The notes: generated by a model not told the origin, from the sequence alone. A stretch of DNA of 21,507 nucleotides from Chara braunii (GCA_003427395.1 BFEA01000273.1:531536-553042), one strand, 5' to 3'; shown: positions 1-9,525, numbered from the stretch's first letter. Numbers and translations: made by a program.

Positions 1-282
1 ATTTCGGAGACCTATCAGACTCTATCTTGTGACCTATCGGTGTGATCTACCTCCTACCTCCTTCGTCTCTCCTCCCACCTTTCATCTGTGTATGTGTGTA
101 CGGGATCTGGGTATCGTCTGTGAATGACCCAGACCCCACCATCTCATGATTGTATGTGTGTGGAGNGATGCCATGTAGGTCAGTCTATGTGAGTCAGTTC
201 GTTATCAGACTTCAGCTGCATAAATGCTCATCCTATATTGGTTGATCTTTGGTTCTGCCCATACTCATTGAAGTATGTAACA

Positions 283-435
283 CATATCCTTGAATTTCGA
301 CTATAATTTCTAAAAACTCCCAAGTATTCTCATCTACATGTACACACATACACACAAACATATATCATCCATTCTGAATCGCCAGCACAATTCGTAGGGA
401 TCTGTTTTATAACTTCATATCCTTGAATTTCGACT
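283..435. repeat. 20-bp direct repeat, two copies
   Basis: The 20-mer CATATCCTTGAATTTCGACT occurs at 283-302 and again at 416-435, 133 bases apart in the same orientation. Similarity continues weakly for about 20 bases after each copy (both reach a CCAAGTA). It suggests a local duplication or two fragments of one old repeat. Confidence 0.7.
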
Positions 436-885
436 GTAGTTTTTTTTTTCCAAGTAAAGTTCTATCATGGTTTTCTAATCTTGGAACCCGAAAACTTCCG
501 AATTCTACTATTATAGCTATAAATTTTGAAGACCCCCTCCGATAATTAGTTTTTGCTTCCTTTAAATTGGTGATATGTGCACATGGTGGGAGCTGCCTAA
601 TTGCACGAGGCCCAGGCCAGTATCTCAAACTGGGACTGGGTGCAGACACTTGGGGCCAAAAGCAAGCTACTGGGCACCTCACACACCTGGCCAGGCCAGC
701 CAGCAGCCGGCACACCCAGGAAGTGGGTACTCTGGCTTGTGCAAACATTGCGGCCACGCTGCTGCATTGTCGTGCGAAGCTGCGCTATGCAGGCAGGCTT
801 GGGCGCGCGCGGGCACTAAGCAGTGAAGAGGGCACTGTGGCAGTGGCCCCACGGCGGCCATAGCCGGCCCAAGCATGCAGGTGCG

Positions 886-903
886 GGTGGTGGTGGTGGT
901 GGT
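886..903. repeat. (GGT)6 microsatellite
   Basis: Six uninterrupted GGT units. On the minus strand they would read as a poly-His run in one frame, which is a product of the repeat and not evidence of coding. Confidence 0.8.
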
Positions 904-1290
904 CTTCGGGTAGGAGGCACATGCAGAAGACCACGCTGAAACGATTCATTTTTCTCATTCTTCTTTTAACTCCCCCTTCATTGTGCCTCTCATGTACAAG
1001 GCTCGCCACGTTGATGAAGTTAAGCGCGAGCTGCGCCCATCCCCATGTATCATACCGGTCCACTTGTATGATGTGAGAAAGAGGCAGAGCGAAGGGGGAG
1101 GGGATAAACATAGGGAGGAGAGATGGAGAGCAGACAAACAAAGAGCAATAAAGGGAAAGTAAGGGAAAGTACGGAGTGTGGAGTGAAGATAAAGGCAAAA
1201 GAGGATAAGAAAAGGCTCAAGAATGAGTCTGTCCTTGACGACAGAGAGGACATATATTGTAAGGATGAGGTGGATGAACACATGGAAGAC

Positions 1291-1644
1291 CTAGCTGAGC
1301 ATTCTCAGTGCAACAATTGCCACAACGGCTGGCGTTGAGCATGCCATATGCCCCCGACAAATGGCATGTCGATTGCAGGCCAAAATGAAGGAAGAACGGT
1401 CACCACAAAAGACCATGCATTCAGTATAGCGCCCATGGCCGCAAAATGGACATATAGTGTCCGGATGCAGAGGGTGCCTCCAGTTAGGAACGGAGGGACA
1501 GTCCTCTATACACATGGATGCAGAAACCATGTCATTGTAGTGATTGTGACCGAGACGATGGCGGCTACAGCCACATGTAACAGTGTTTGTGGCTGTGCAA
1601 AGGAGAAGGTCACAGAGTGTTGGTACATTGTCTTGCTGCAGCAC
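1291..1644 (-). other. Cys/His-rich open frame, possible zinc-binding remnant
   Basis: A 117-codon minus-strand frame, unusually rich in Cys and His, with paired-cysteine patterns such as CPFCGHGRYTECMVFC and CIEDCP that resemble zinc-ribbon or RING-like ligand spacing. It overlaps the tail of the Josephin-like pseudogene in another frame and lies downstream on the same strand, so it could be the frame-shifted C-terminal part of that gene. The opposite strand is also open here, which weakens the case. No family is recognised. Confidence 0.25.
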
Positions 1645-2520
1645 GGGCCAGAGGAATGATCTTCAACATAAAAGAGATTGCGGACGGTTTGTTGTGACAA
1701 GAAAACAACACCATTTTGTAAGAAATCAGTGACATCAATCATGGCATGGACCATGGTGCCGTTGTCCCACAGCTCCCAGTTGTCAGAGGCATGTACAATG
1801 ACCATGTAATGGCCAGGCCCGTGCACGGTGCAGGCAGGAGATGTGGGATGGAGGATTAAACCACTCACCTGCTCGAGCATTGCGTAGTTCAAGTTGACGG
1901 TCCGTCATTGCTACTTGTAGGACAGCAATGGTAAAGCCTCCTTCGCTGGTATAATTACAATCCGCTGGCTGTAGTTGGGGAAGATCAGCATCAAGCTGAA
2001 GGGTGATTGCAAGGAAGTCTGATGGTGTATAAAACGGGCGGTGGAGAATGTGAAGACAGATATTAGTTGTCGTCAGACCACAGAGATTGGTGAGGTTCTC
2101 AGGCTGGTTAGTTGAATGCTGGCCAACAATTTGCAGATCACCCAGATGGTGTTGTAAGCCCAAACTGTCTTGGGCTGTTTGCTGGTCAGTTATTTGCAGA
2201 TCACCCATGTGGTTTGTGAGAGGCAGAGCACAAATTTGTGGCTCATCCGAACTGGTCAGCCATTGCAGATCCCCCACGTGGTCTACGCCTTGTGGGTTCA
2301 ACTGCAATCCGGGCAAATCAGGTTCCAATCACTCAACGTTTAGGGCTGCATCCTGAGTAGGAACTGTTCCTAGAATCGGGAGTGTACTCTGGGCACGGAC
2401 CACATCGTGTTGTACAGGTGAGTCGTGAATATCTAACGTCGCTGGGTATAAAACATGGTGTCGTGGCTGCCTGCAGGCAGCTGGACTGTCTGCAGGAGGC
2501 ATAGGTGCGGATGTTGCCAT
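1506..2520 (-). pseudogene. Broken Josephin-like (papain-fold) cysteine peptidase gene
   Basis: The likely start is the ATG at 2520-2518, in a plant-like context (AAATGGC). The first ~63 codons are Pro/Ala/Ser-rich, then an in-frame TGA (2331-2329) interrupts, and the same frame continues to about 1890. It next carries three GDLQ-containing repeats. After these comes a Cys-box, NLCGLTTTN (Cys codon 2082-2080), then FYTPSDFLAI, then GGFTIAVLQVA. The reading moves to another frame near 1895 and gives GPGHYMVIVH (His codon 1811-1809) and NWELWDNG (Asp codon 1766-1764). The order Cys-box, FTP-type helix, GxFTIxVL, then H and D/N is that of Josephin and related papain-fold deubiquitinases. No search was run; the family call is from pattern alone. 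A perfect donor-like CAGGTGAGT near 1868 means an intron, rather than a frameshift, is also possible. It could be host-derived or carried by a transposon. Confidence 0.45.
2131..2293 (-). repeat. Three codon-phased repeats encoding GDLQ motifs
   Basis: A ~31-base unit around TTGCAGATCACCCA occurs with its core at 2131, 2194 and 2263. The spacings of 63 and 69 bases are both multiples of three. On the minus strand the units read HLGDLQIVGQ, HMGDLQITDQ and HVGDLQWLTS, just N-terminal to the Cys-box of the peptidase-like pseudogene. The codon phasing supports the minus-strand frame having once been translated. Confidence 0.7.
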
Positions 2521-2601
2521 TTGAAACAAACCGCAACAACCTGTGGAGGCGGCATAGAGAGAATCGGGGCAGACAAAGAAACAGGTTGCTGATCCCCAAA
2601 C

Positions 2602-3027
2602 AGGTACCGCTTGCTTGGAAGGCCGAGCGGCCTCGAAGTCACCGCCCGAAGAGGCAAGCAGACCGCTATATCTCCAGGCCAGGCGAAGAGCCCAGCCTCA
2701 TTGTCGGTGTGCAAGTTTGGCGACACACTGGTTGGAGCGTTGGCTGGAGCAGCGCTAAGCAGCGCTGCTGGGGAAGGAGCAAGGACACGGAGGAGGAAGA
2801 AGAGCAGGAGGAAGGGGGAGCACCAAAGGTACTTACCTGGCTATGGTGGCAGCCATCTTCATCACCTTGGTGGGCGCTGCAGCATGGAGACCCCAGCTGG
2901 GGTGGAGCTACACCACGAAGCTTCGAGGCAGAGTTTGGCATGGCGACCTGAGCTAGAGCAGTCGTAGCTGCTCTGGGTTGTCCTTTGGGCATCAGGGCAA
3001 GGCGCAGTAGTCCGCCATAGCCTCGAC
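2602..3027. repeat. Dispersed ~430-bp direct repeat, copy A
   Basis: Highly similar, with small indels, to 10013-10443 in the same orientation. It starts at AGGTACCG and ends near GCCTCGAC. Beyond its end it carries a second copy of a ~20-base GCAGTAGTCCGCCATAGCC unit that copy B lacks. Long frames stay open on both strands in both copies, but none resembles a known protein. Together with copy B it brackets chromovirus 1. It lacks TG/CA ends and has no adjacent primer-binding site, so I do not call it an LTR. Confidence 0.8.
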
Positions 3028-3281
3028 GCAGTAGTCCGCCATAGCCATAGCCTCGGCCTCAAGTAGGCGATCTTGAGAGAGGTAGCCATTCTGCATCTAC
3101 GGACTGCAAGTTACTACTTTGTTCTTCAGCATCGGCGTGGGATCCGGCGTTGCACATTGGTGTTGGAAGTGAGACCCTCCTGCATGATAGGACACTAGTG
3201 TAGAGGTAGCGAATAGGGTTAGAAAGACCACATGAGGAAGGGGGGCGAGTTATACTTCATCTCAGAGTCCGGGACACTCAG

Positions 3282-3469
3282 GTAAGTGTCGTGCACCTAA
3301 CGGTTGCCCATGTATGCGTGCATGATATTGTTTGTCCTGCTGGGGTACTTCTGGGTCCCTTTCCTACTCCTCTGAAGTCTTGGTTGTGTACATTGGTGTA
3401 CGAACTACTAACTAACCTGATGGATGTGGAAATGAAGTATCTTGCTTTGAAACCCATATCTTTCTACAG
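3282..3469 (+). other. Possible spliceosomal intron signals
   Basis: CAG|GTAAGT at 3279-3287 is a perfect donor. TACTAAC at 3406-3412 is a perfect branch-point consensus. TTTCTACAG ends at 3469 as a plausible acceptor, 58 bases past the branch A. No coding exon is recognised on either side, so it could belong to a noncoding leader or be chance; an intervening AG at 3435-3436 is a competing acceptor. Confidence 0.3.
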
Positions 3470-3515
3470 TGCTTTATCTTTTCATATGTGAATGGATGTA
3501 GTCTGTAGGTTCTCT

Positions 3516-3627
3516 CTTGAGGTACTCTCCTTGGTTGGGACTTGGTCGCGACCTACTTGGTAGAGGCAAAAAGTAGGACCTTGAGGTACTCTCCTTGGTT
3601 GGGACTTGGTCGTCGCGACCTACTTGG
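3516..3627. repeat. Tandem duplication (64-bp period) with palindromic core
   Basis: CTTGAGGTACTCTCCTTGG and the bases after it occur at 3516-3560 and again at 3580-3627. The second copy has three extra bases (CGT) at the palindrome. Each unit contains a CGCGACC palindromic core; copy 1 reads GGTCGCGACC exactly. Copies are otherwise near identical, so the duplication is fairly recent. Confidence 0.8.
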
Positions 3628-4093
3628 GACCCATTAGGACCCAGTGGGACCGGGCCCAAACAAGAAGGGCCCCTTGGACCCAAATCTGTTGACGCAGTGT
3701 CGCTCTTTGTTGTATCTGGGATACAACATTCTTCTTTTTTATTAGAGCCCTCACTGCTGAGGGGATCTCGACTGAGATGCTTTATCAGACTGATGACACA
3801 CAATCCAATGCCTGACCTGCACCTTATACACCACTCAATTCTCCATTGATGTATGATGCTACTTGTAGTTTGGTTTGTTGTACTTTGATGGTGCCAGTTG
3901 GATTAGGCTGAAGGGGACGCTGTACTTGGTCTGACCGGACTCAAACGCACAATCAGAACTCTCTTCGAAACGTCTTGAATTCTTTGATTCGTTTCTTTTG
4001 GTTGCTCGCTAGTCCAAATATTTGCCACTCCGGCTAGGAGTTTTATCTTCTTCTCTGTACTTTCAGTTTGTTTCTTTCGCTGAAGTCCACTAC

Positions 4094-4718
4094 ATGCCCG
4101 TTGAGGCGCGCAGACAAGAGAGAAGGGCAAGAGAAGCCATGGTAACTGAAGGAGCTAGTGGTTCCGACATGGCACCAACCAAACTTTCTGATATGTTAAA
4201 GGCTCGCATGGATGCAACGAGTGAGGTTGATAAACCGCTGTATGAGGCCCTCTACCAGAAAAAGTTGGATGAGGAGGAGAAGGCGGAAGAGGCAAAGCGA
4301 AAAACAGTCGCTGGTGAACTTTGAAGCCATCTTTAAAACGGTTCCAAATGTATCTGATGCAGACTTTAAAAGGGATTTGGTTGTGTATGTACGTGTGCTA
4401 GTGAACTACCATTTGCTCGACGAGCTCCCAAGTGTGAAATCTCAACTACTCGAGGAGATGAGCCAGATGAGTACTCAAATGGTTGAAATGGACAGAGAGC
4501 ATCGCAATCAGCTGCAGCAAATGACAAGCATGCATCAGGCCCAAACCTCAAGTTCTTTTCCCCATTCTACCTTTGAACCCTTCCATTCCTCTCCTTCTTC
4601 TCGGTCTTTTTCGTTGAGTTTGGTAATTCAGTCAGGTCCTGCGACAAGTGCAGTCTCCGCGGCAGCGCAAAAAGTTATGCGACTGCCGCAGCCCTGGGAT
4701 AGGATCCAGCAGCAATAG
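4094..4718 (+). pseudogene. gag: Chromovirus 1 gag, N-terminal part
   Basis: The frame begins at the ATG at 4094 with an Arg/Glu-rich start (MPVEARRQERRAREAM) and a charged helical stretch (KLDEEEKAEEAKRK). It changes frame near 4310 and continues as NFEAIFKTVPNVSDADFKRD and then EEMSQMSTQMVEMDREHRNQ, a probable coiled coil. It ends in a Ser-rich stretch at the stop near 4716. The N-terminal region of plant chromovirus gag is poorly conserved, so the assignment rests on position directly before the capsid-like segment. It is unlike the gag N-terminus of chromovirus 2, which argues for separate lineages. Confidence 0.55.
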
Positions 4719-4759
4719 TTGGACCCAGCTATGGCAGTCGATACATGGACAGGAAGGTG

Positions 4760-5458
4760 ATGATGATACGGTCTAGGTTTGACGGCAAGGAGGACGTTGA
4801 GTCCTGAATCAGCTCCATGAGAGCGTACTTTGAGGTATAGGGCACTCAAAGAGTGAACCAGTCCTTCATCCTGGAGACAAACGTCGAACCTGTCGTAAGG
4901 GGCTTCCTCGAAGTCCATGCCATGCAAGCTGGGTACTCCCAGATCAACCTATCCGAGTGGCTTAAAGTCACTCCCGTCACCACTGTCGAGGACATACTAG
5001 TGGCGCAATATAAGGACTTGCATGTTGCTGCGAGAGTAAGGATACAACTGGATGAGCTTAAGCGCAGCAAGTGGCAGAGCACCATGCACAAACTGCAATT
5101 GCATGTCAGCAAGATTTTTGCAACGCCAGGATCGGAGTCAACTGCGCAATCTTGCTTGGATGTAGTCAAAGGGACGGTTCCCACTCACTTAACCAATAGC
5201 CTAGGCAGGGATTTCTTTGGTTACACTAACTGGTTCTCCCTAATGAAGGATGTAGTCCGTCTGGAGGCAAAATACCTCCTTACCGCAGCTAGCAGCAAAA
5301 AGACCTTCGTTCACGGGCGATTTCGTGGCAGCAATCACTTAGCAGCAATTGCTTACTGGAAGGGGAAGGGGAGGCCGAAGCAGACGACCCCACTCTTGGC
5401 GACGACCAAGAGCAAGACGCTGATACAACCTGCTCTTCAACTTAAGAATCTGATATGA
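4760..5458 (+). pseudogene. gag: Chromovirus 1 gag, capsid-like (retrotransposon gag) part
   Basis: The frame runs through RFDGKEDVES, then a TGA at 4805-4807 where chromovirus 2 has Trp (LLLWIVEIQTYC), then ISSMRAYFEV, then a TAG at 4838-4840. It then stays open for ~200 codons to 5458: LSEWLKVTPVTTVEDILVAQ, ARVRIQLDELKRSKWQS and a C-terminal HLTNSLGRDFFGYTNW. The pattern fits the retrotransposon gag domain, which assembles the cytoplasmic particle around element RNA. Both premature stops can be explained by one G-to-A or C-to-T change (TGG to TGA, CAG to TAG). Confidence 0.7.
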
Positions 5459-5925
5459 ATAATGATGATAATAAATTTTGTGCCTTTAAAAAGACTGCCC
5501 ATGGGGAGGGGAACCAGAACAGGAATTTTGTAAGGAGCTTTGTCACACTTCCAAAGGGAGCCAAAATCCCAACCAAACCAGAGGATGCAAGCACTAGACC
5601 TTGGGTGGACCCCCCGATCAGTGAGGTTGAATGGAAGGCTAGAATGGAGAAGGGAGGTTGTCTGCATTGCTTGAAAACGAACCATAAGGTACAAGATTGC
5701 TATACGCTGCAGGGAAACCAGAATCGGGCGTGGAGTTGGCATCAGCACCCTCTACGGCAAGGGAGGCTGAATCTGATGCAGTTTAGCAGTCCTCTCTTGA
5801 AGCCCCGTCATCTGCTGATTCCAAGGCTGAAGTTTGTCATGCTTTATACGTTGAGCCTTGGGAGGAGTCTGAAACGTCTGAAACGGTTGACTTCCACTAT
5901 CACTTATCGCATTGGGCAGAGATGA
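5455..5925 (+). pseudogene. gag: Chromovirus 1 nucleocapsid zinc knuckle segment
   Basis: A frame overlapping the previous one by four bases contains CLHCLKTNHKVQDC at 5659-5700, an exact C-X2-C-X4-H-X4-C retroviral zinc knuckle, the RNA-binding motif at the end of gag. The usual Gly before the His-spacer is replaced. The preceding residues (about 1-65) include a Trp/Pro-containing linker, STRPWVDPPISEVEW. After the knuckle, the frame degenerates and ends at 5925 just ahead of the protease. Confidence 0.75.
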
Positions 5926-5942
5926 AACATCATCGTGCTGAA

Positions 5943-6345
5943 GGGACAGTGAAGTTAATCTTATTCAAGATTCTCATAAACCACCGCTATCTCCATGTCT
6001 TGATTGATTGTGGTGCAACAACTCACAAAAGTTGTCTCATCTACACATGCAGTCAAAGGTGTGCGCACCACCTTTGACAAGGACAAGACAGTCACCCACG
6101 CATTGAACTTCTATGTCCTTGATAAGTGTCCCTTCGACGTTGTCCTTGGCTTGGGCTGGCTGCAATCCCAATGCGAATGGACCGGGTGGAAGGAGCCAAT
6201 TTTCATGGTCAAAGATGCTCAAGGGAACGAGCTTCCCGTCCTCTTGGATGAGAAGCATGAGTCCCCAATGACTTTTCTCAATGCCATGCAGTTCTGCAAG
6301 AAGTGGCGCAAGTACAAAGAGGACGAACAAATGTATGTTGCCTAC
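5943..6345 (+). pseudogene. pol: Chromovirus 1 aspartic protease remnant
   Basis: LHVLIDCGATTHK at about 5988-6029 aligns with the active-site motif LIDSGATHNFI of retroelement pepsin-type proteases; the Ser of D-S-G is replaced by Cys (Asp codon 6006-6008). A frame change follows at once. The second conserved block, FDVVLGLGWLQSQ near 6136-6174, matches the family's DxxLGMDWL with the Asp lost to Gly. The protease normally cleaves the gag-pol polyprotein inside the particle. With a frame break and two atypical key positions, this copy is very unlikely to work. Confidence 0.75.
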
Positions 6346-6540
6346 GTTCGCCCTACTCATGTGCCATCTACTTTTGCGGCTAGTACCAATCCTAGTTCGT
6401 CTAACAAGTCTACTTCTAGCACTTATATTTTTCTACCTTCTACTAGTCCAAATGATTATACTCCAGATTCGGTCGCCTCCATTCGTAATCTGCGACCTAA
6501 TCTAGGTGACCCGTTTGGTGATCCTTCGCCCCCACCAGTC

Positions 6541-7400
6541 CCGACAAGCATCCAAAACCTACTTGACCGATTCCCGGAAGTTCTGGCCGAACCACATAGA
6601 GTCCCCACGCGATTGGTCCGACACACAATCGAGTTGGTCGAAGGTGTTGTTCCTCCAAAGGGTTGTGTGTACCGAATGGGATCCGACGAGTTGGAAGAAC
6701 TCTGAAAACAAATCGACGAAATGATCGACAAGGGTTGGATCGAACCTAGCGAATCTGAATTTGGTGCACCTGTTTTGTTTGTCCATAAAAAAGGAGGCAA
6801 GCTCCATGTGTATCAATTATCGTAGTCTAAACCGCATTACCAGAAAGAATGCATATCCATTGTCACGCATAGATGACTTGCTTGATGTTGTCGGTGGGTG
6901 CAAGGTCTTCTCCAAGATCGATCCCAAGTTTGGCTACCACCAGATTGAAGTCGATCCTGCGGACCAGCACAAGACTGCGTTGAAGACACGCGATGGGTTT
7001 TACGAATTTACCGTAATGCCCGTCGGCATCACGAACGGACCGACCACCTTTCAAAGCCTCATGAACAAGGTCTTGCACGAACAAATCGGTCGGTTTGTGG
7101 TAATGTATCTCGATGATATTATGATCTTCAGTAAGTCTATGGAGAAGCACATCAAGCACCTTATGGAAGTGTTCACCATCCTCGAGAAAATGCAACTCCA
7201 TCTCAACTTAGAGAAATGTGAGTTTGGGAGGGATAGCGTCATCTATCTTTGGGCATCAGTTGTCTGCTGCAGGCCTCGAGCCTGAGGCAACCAAGGTTGA
7301 GGTCATACGTGACTGGCCTCAACCTGCGAACATTCGCGAACTGCGTTCTTTCCTTGGTCTTGCATCGTACTATCGGAAGTTTATCCCCCAATTTTCTATT
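6541..7400 (+). pseudogene. pol: Chromovirus 1 reverse transcriptase
   Basis: The block starts with RFPEVLAEPHRVPTRLVRHT and YRMGSDELEEL, then a TGA at 6703-6705 (Arg CGA expected), then KGWIEPSESEFGAPVLFVHK, a frame change near 6800, and CINYRSLNRITRKNAYPLSR. The first catalytic Asp is in FSKIDPKFGYHQ (6920-6922), the second pair in YLDDIMIF (7106-7117). Another frame change near 7240 leads to FGHQLSAAGLEPEATKVEVI and LRSFLGLASYYRKFIPQF, the thumb/connection region. All polymerase catalytic aspartates remain although the frame is broken at least twice. Confidence 0.9.
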
Positions 7401-7905
7401 GTTGCTCACCCATTGTCCCGATTGACAAGTAAGAATGTACCTTACGCATGGGATGCAACATGTGAGACCGTATTTCAAGTCTTAAAAGAGGCCTTGGTAA
7501 GTTACCCCGTACTCCGCATTGCAGATTCCAAACTAACATTCTTACTACGGATGCTAGCTAGTATGGGATTGGTGCAGTGCCGCAACAAGATGATGGCGAT
7601 GGCTTGCGGCCGCTCGAGTACTACAGCAAACGCATGCCCAACGAAAAGGTAGCTACTTCCACCTACATGCGCGAGCTCTATGCTTTGTGTATGGCTTTGG
7701 ATCACTGGAAGCACTATCTTTTGGGACGCCACTTCAAAGTGTTCTCAAATCATTAGACCTTGAAGTGGATCAAAGAGCAAAACACCTTGTCCCCTACTTT
7801 ACTGCGCTGGTTCGACATTTTTTATTATGAGCTAAGACATAAAAAGGGTTGTTATAACCGAGTTGTTGATGCATCGTCTCGACACCTCGAGTACATGACT
7901 TGCCT
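7401..7905 (+). pseudogene. pol: Chromovirus 1 RNase H
   Basis: A frame change near 7540 leads into TTDAS, then TAG at 7559-7561, then YGIGAVPQQDDGDGLRPLEY, MRELYALCMALDHWKHYLLG and FSNH, a TAG at 7754-7756, and TLKWI. The domain ends with VVDASSRH, matching the family's VADALSRR. RNase H removes the RNA strand during reverse transcription. The first catalytic Asp (TTDAS) and Glu (MREL) remain, while the Asp of the usual TDH is Asn here. Both TAGs can come from CAG (Gln); the first falls at the same codon as a TAG in chromovirus 2. Confidence 0.85.
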
Positions 7906-8079
7906 TGTGGAATCCTATGACCTACATAAAAAATTAAAGGAGGAGATCGTAGAACATACTGCCAAGGACCCGGACCTTAGTCCCATTCTTGAGCAGTTGC
8001 AGGCTGACCCCAACAGTCGGCCTGATTTTCACAAACATGGAGAACTGGTTTTCCGACACTACGAGAATCACGACCGTTT

Positions 8080-8900
8080 GTGTGTGCCCAACCATGAGCC
8101 TCTACGCACACACTCCTTGGATTTGGCTCATGGCCGTAGTGGACACTTCGGCATGGCAAAGACGTACAGAAACCTATGAAGACAATTTGATTGGCCTGGA
8201 ATGAAGGGATCTGCTGAAGAGTTGTGGCGGAGTGTCAAGTCTGTCAACAAATCAAACCAAGTAGACAAAAGCCCATGGGGCTACTTACACCCCTTCCCAT
8301 TCCCGATGGACCCGGGGAGTCCGTCTCCATCAACTTCACCAACATGGGAAAGGTAAGTAAGAACGGCTATTCGCAAGTCATGGTGATTGTTGACCGCTTC
8401 TCTAAATTCCCGAATTTGATTCCTTTGCCATCTCATGCCACAATTGAATTGGTGATCCGTGAGTTTGAACAGAAGTACATTCTACAGTTCGGAACCCCGA
8501 AAACTCTTGTGAGTGAGCGGGACCCGCGCTTCATAAGTAACGAATGGAAGGACTTTGCGTCCCAACTCCTTGGCCTCAGACTATGCATGACATCTGGCAG
8601 ACATCCGTAGCCAATGGTTTGGCTGAGGAAATTAGCCAGTCTGTGTTCCAACTTCTTTGCACTTTCATTATTCCGGATCAGGAGACGTGGGATGAAGAGT
8701 TGTATTCCGTCAAAGGATTGTACAACTCCATTCATTCTTCCACCGACATGACGCCAAACAGGCTGAATTACGGTTGGCAGATTCGAAATCCGCTCTCCTA
8801 CCTGTTCCGTGAACAGCCAGCTGGTTTAACACCCGGCAGGCCTGGCTTCAGGGCCAAGTACGATCGCTTGCTCAAAGTTGCCATCGCAGCAATGACCAAG
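8080..8900 (+). pseudogene. pol: Chromovirus 1 integrase
   Basis: The HHCC zinc-binding domain is visible as LAHGRSGHFG (His codons 8129 and 8144) and CQVC, split by a TGA at 8177-8179. In the core, the first catalytic Asp is replaced by Asn (GESVSINFTN; 8332-8334, family SMDF), the second by Glu (LVSERDPRF; 8515-8517, family SDRD), and the Glu of the triad is still present (GLAEEIS; 8625-8627) after a frame change near 8590. Integrase inserts the cDNA into chromatin. Loss of two of three acidic residues makes this copy catalytically dead regardless of the frameshift. Confidence 0.85.
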
Positions 8901-9484
8901 CAACAACACGCAATGATCCATCACGCGAACAAGAAGTGCCAACCTTCGGATATCGAAGTAGGAAGTTATGTCTCGGTCAAAATGTCTGAATTCTCAGAGG
9001 AAGAGGGAGTCTCACACAAACTACTTCCGCTCTACTATGGTCCGTGGGAAGTTCTGGATGTGATTGGCAAGGATGGGTTTGGCCCCTCATACACAGTTGT
9101 TGTGCCACCTCATCTGCGCACATACCTCGTCTTTCATGCATCAAACTCAATATCCACCATGATGCTAAGCCCTTCGATTACCGTGAAGACATGATTCCGC
9201 GTGCAATCAATGGCGGTCATGAGATCGATAGAATCAAACAGCACCTAGGAAAGGGACGTAACCGACAGTACCAGGTTCACCTTATATATCACCCATTTGA
9301 CGATCTCTACTGGATCTCCAAGAAGGAACTGTTGTGCAGCGCACCTCGCGTTGTTCAAGCCTACGAACGACAAATCGCCTCTAATGTTGTTCCCAAAATC
9401 TCTGCAAAGCTCACTGCGATAGAGTACTCGCAAAATCTCTTTGCTTTATTTGCTTACAATTCGTTTGTCGGGGACTCGGTCTGA
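8901..9484 (+). pseudogene. pol: Chromovirus 1 integrase C-terminus and chromodomain
   Basis: The frame continues through EVGSYVSVKMSEFSEEEG and LYYGPWEVLDVIGKDGFGPS, the SH3-like integrase tail (family GPFKVLxxIG). A frame change near 9150 leads to HEIDRIKQHLGKGRNRQYQV and DDLYWISKKELL (about 9215-9343), which match a C-terminal chromodomain. In chromoviruses this domain is known to steer integration to particular, often heterochromatic, sites. The frame ends with a TGA at 9482-9484, shortly before the polypurine tract. Confidence 0.75.
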
Positions 9485-9512
9485 GTTACTCGCTTGAACG
9501 GACCTTGCTCTC

Positions 9513-9522
9513 AAGGGGGGGG
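9513..9522 (+). other. Polypurine tract of chromovirus 1
   Basis: AAGGGGGGGG immediately precedes TAG and the TG-starting LTR candidate at 9526. This is the expected primer site for plus-strand DNA synthesis and sits in the expected place just after pol. Confidence 0.75.
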
Positions 9523-9525
9523 TAG

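Larger units (their letters stand above)
1..1290. other. No recognised gene
   Basis: I see no recognisable gene here. The first ~560 bases are fairly AT-rich and carry a 20-base direct repeat; 566-905 is GC-richer and ends in a short GGT tract; position 166 is an undetermined base (n). A minus-strand reading around 785-1198 contains a stretch beginning VDRYDTWGWAQLALNFIN that looks somewhat protein-like, but I cannot match it to a family, and its ends are low-complexity Ser/Leu- and His-rich sequence. Confidence 0.5.
3028..4093. other. Region upstream of chromovirus 1 gag; no 5' LTR found
   Basis: About 1.07 kb between repeat copy A and the first gag ATG. I found no sequence here matching the candidate 3' LTR at 9526-9789 and no convincing tRNA primer-binding site, so the 5' end of chromovirus 1 is unresolved or lost. 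The region holds a possible spliceosomal intron (3282-3469) and a tandem duplication around the palindrome GGTCGCGACC (3516-3627). Confidence 0.5.

Noticed and set aside
785-1198. Minus-strand 137-codon frame as a gene
   Set aside because: Both ends are low-complexity (Ser/Leu and poly-His from a GGT repeat). Only a short central part looks protein-like, without a family match.
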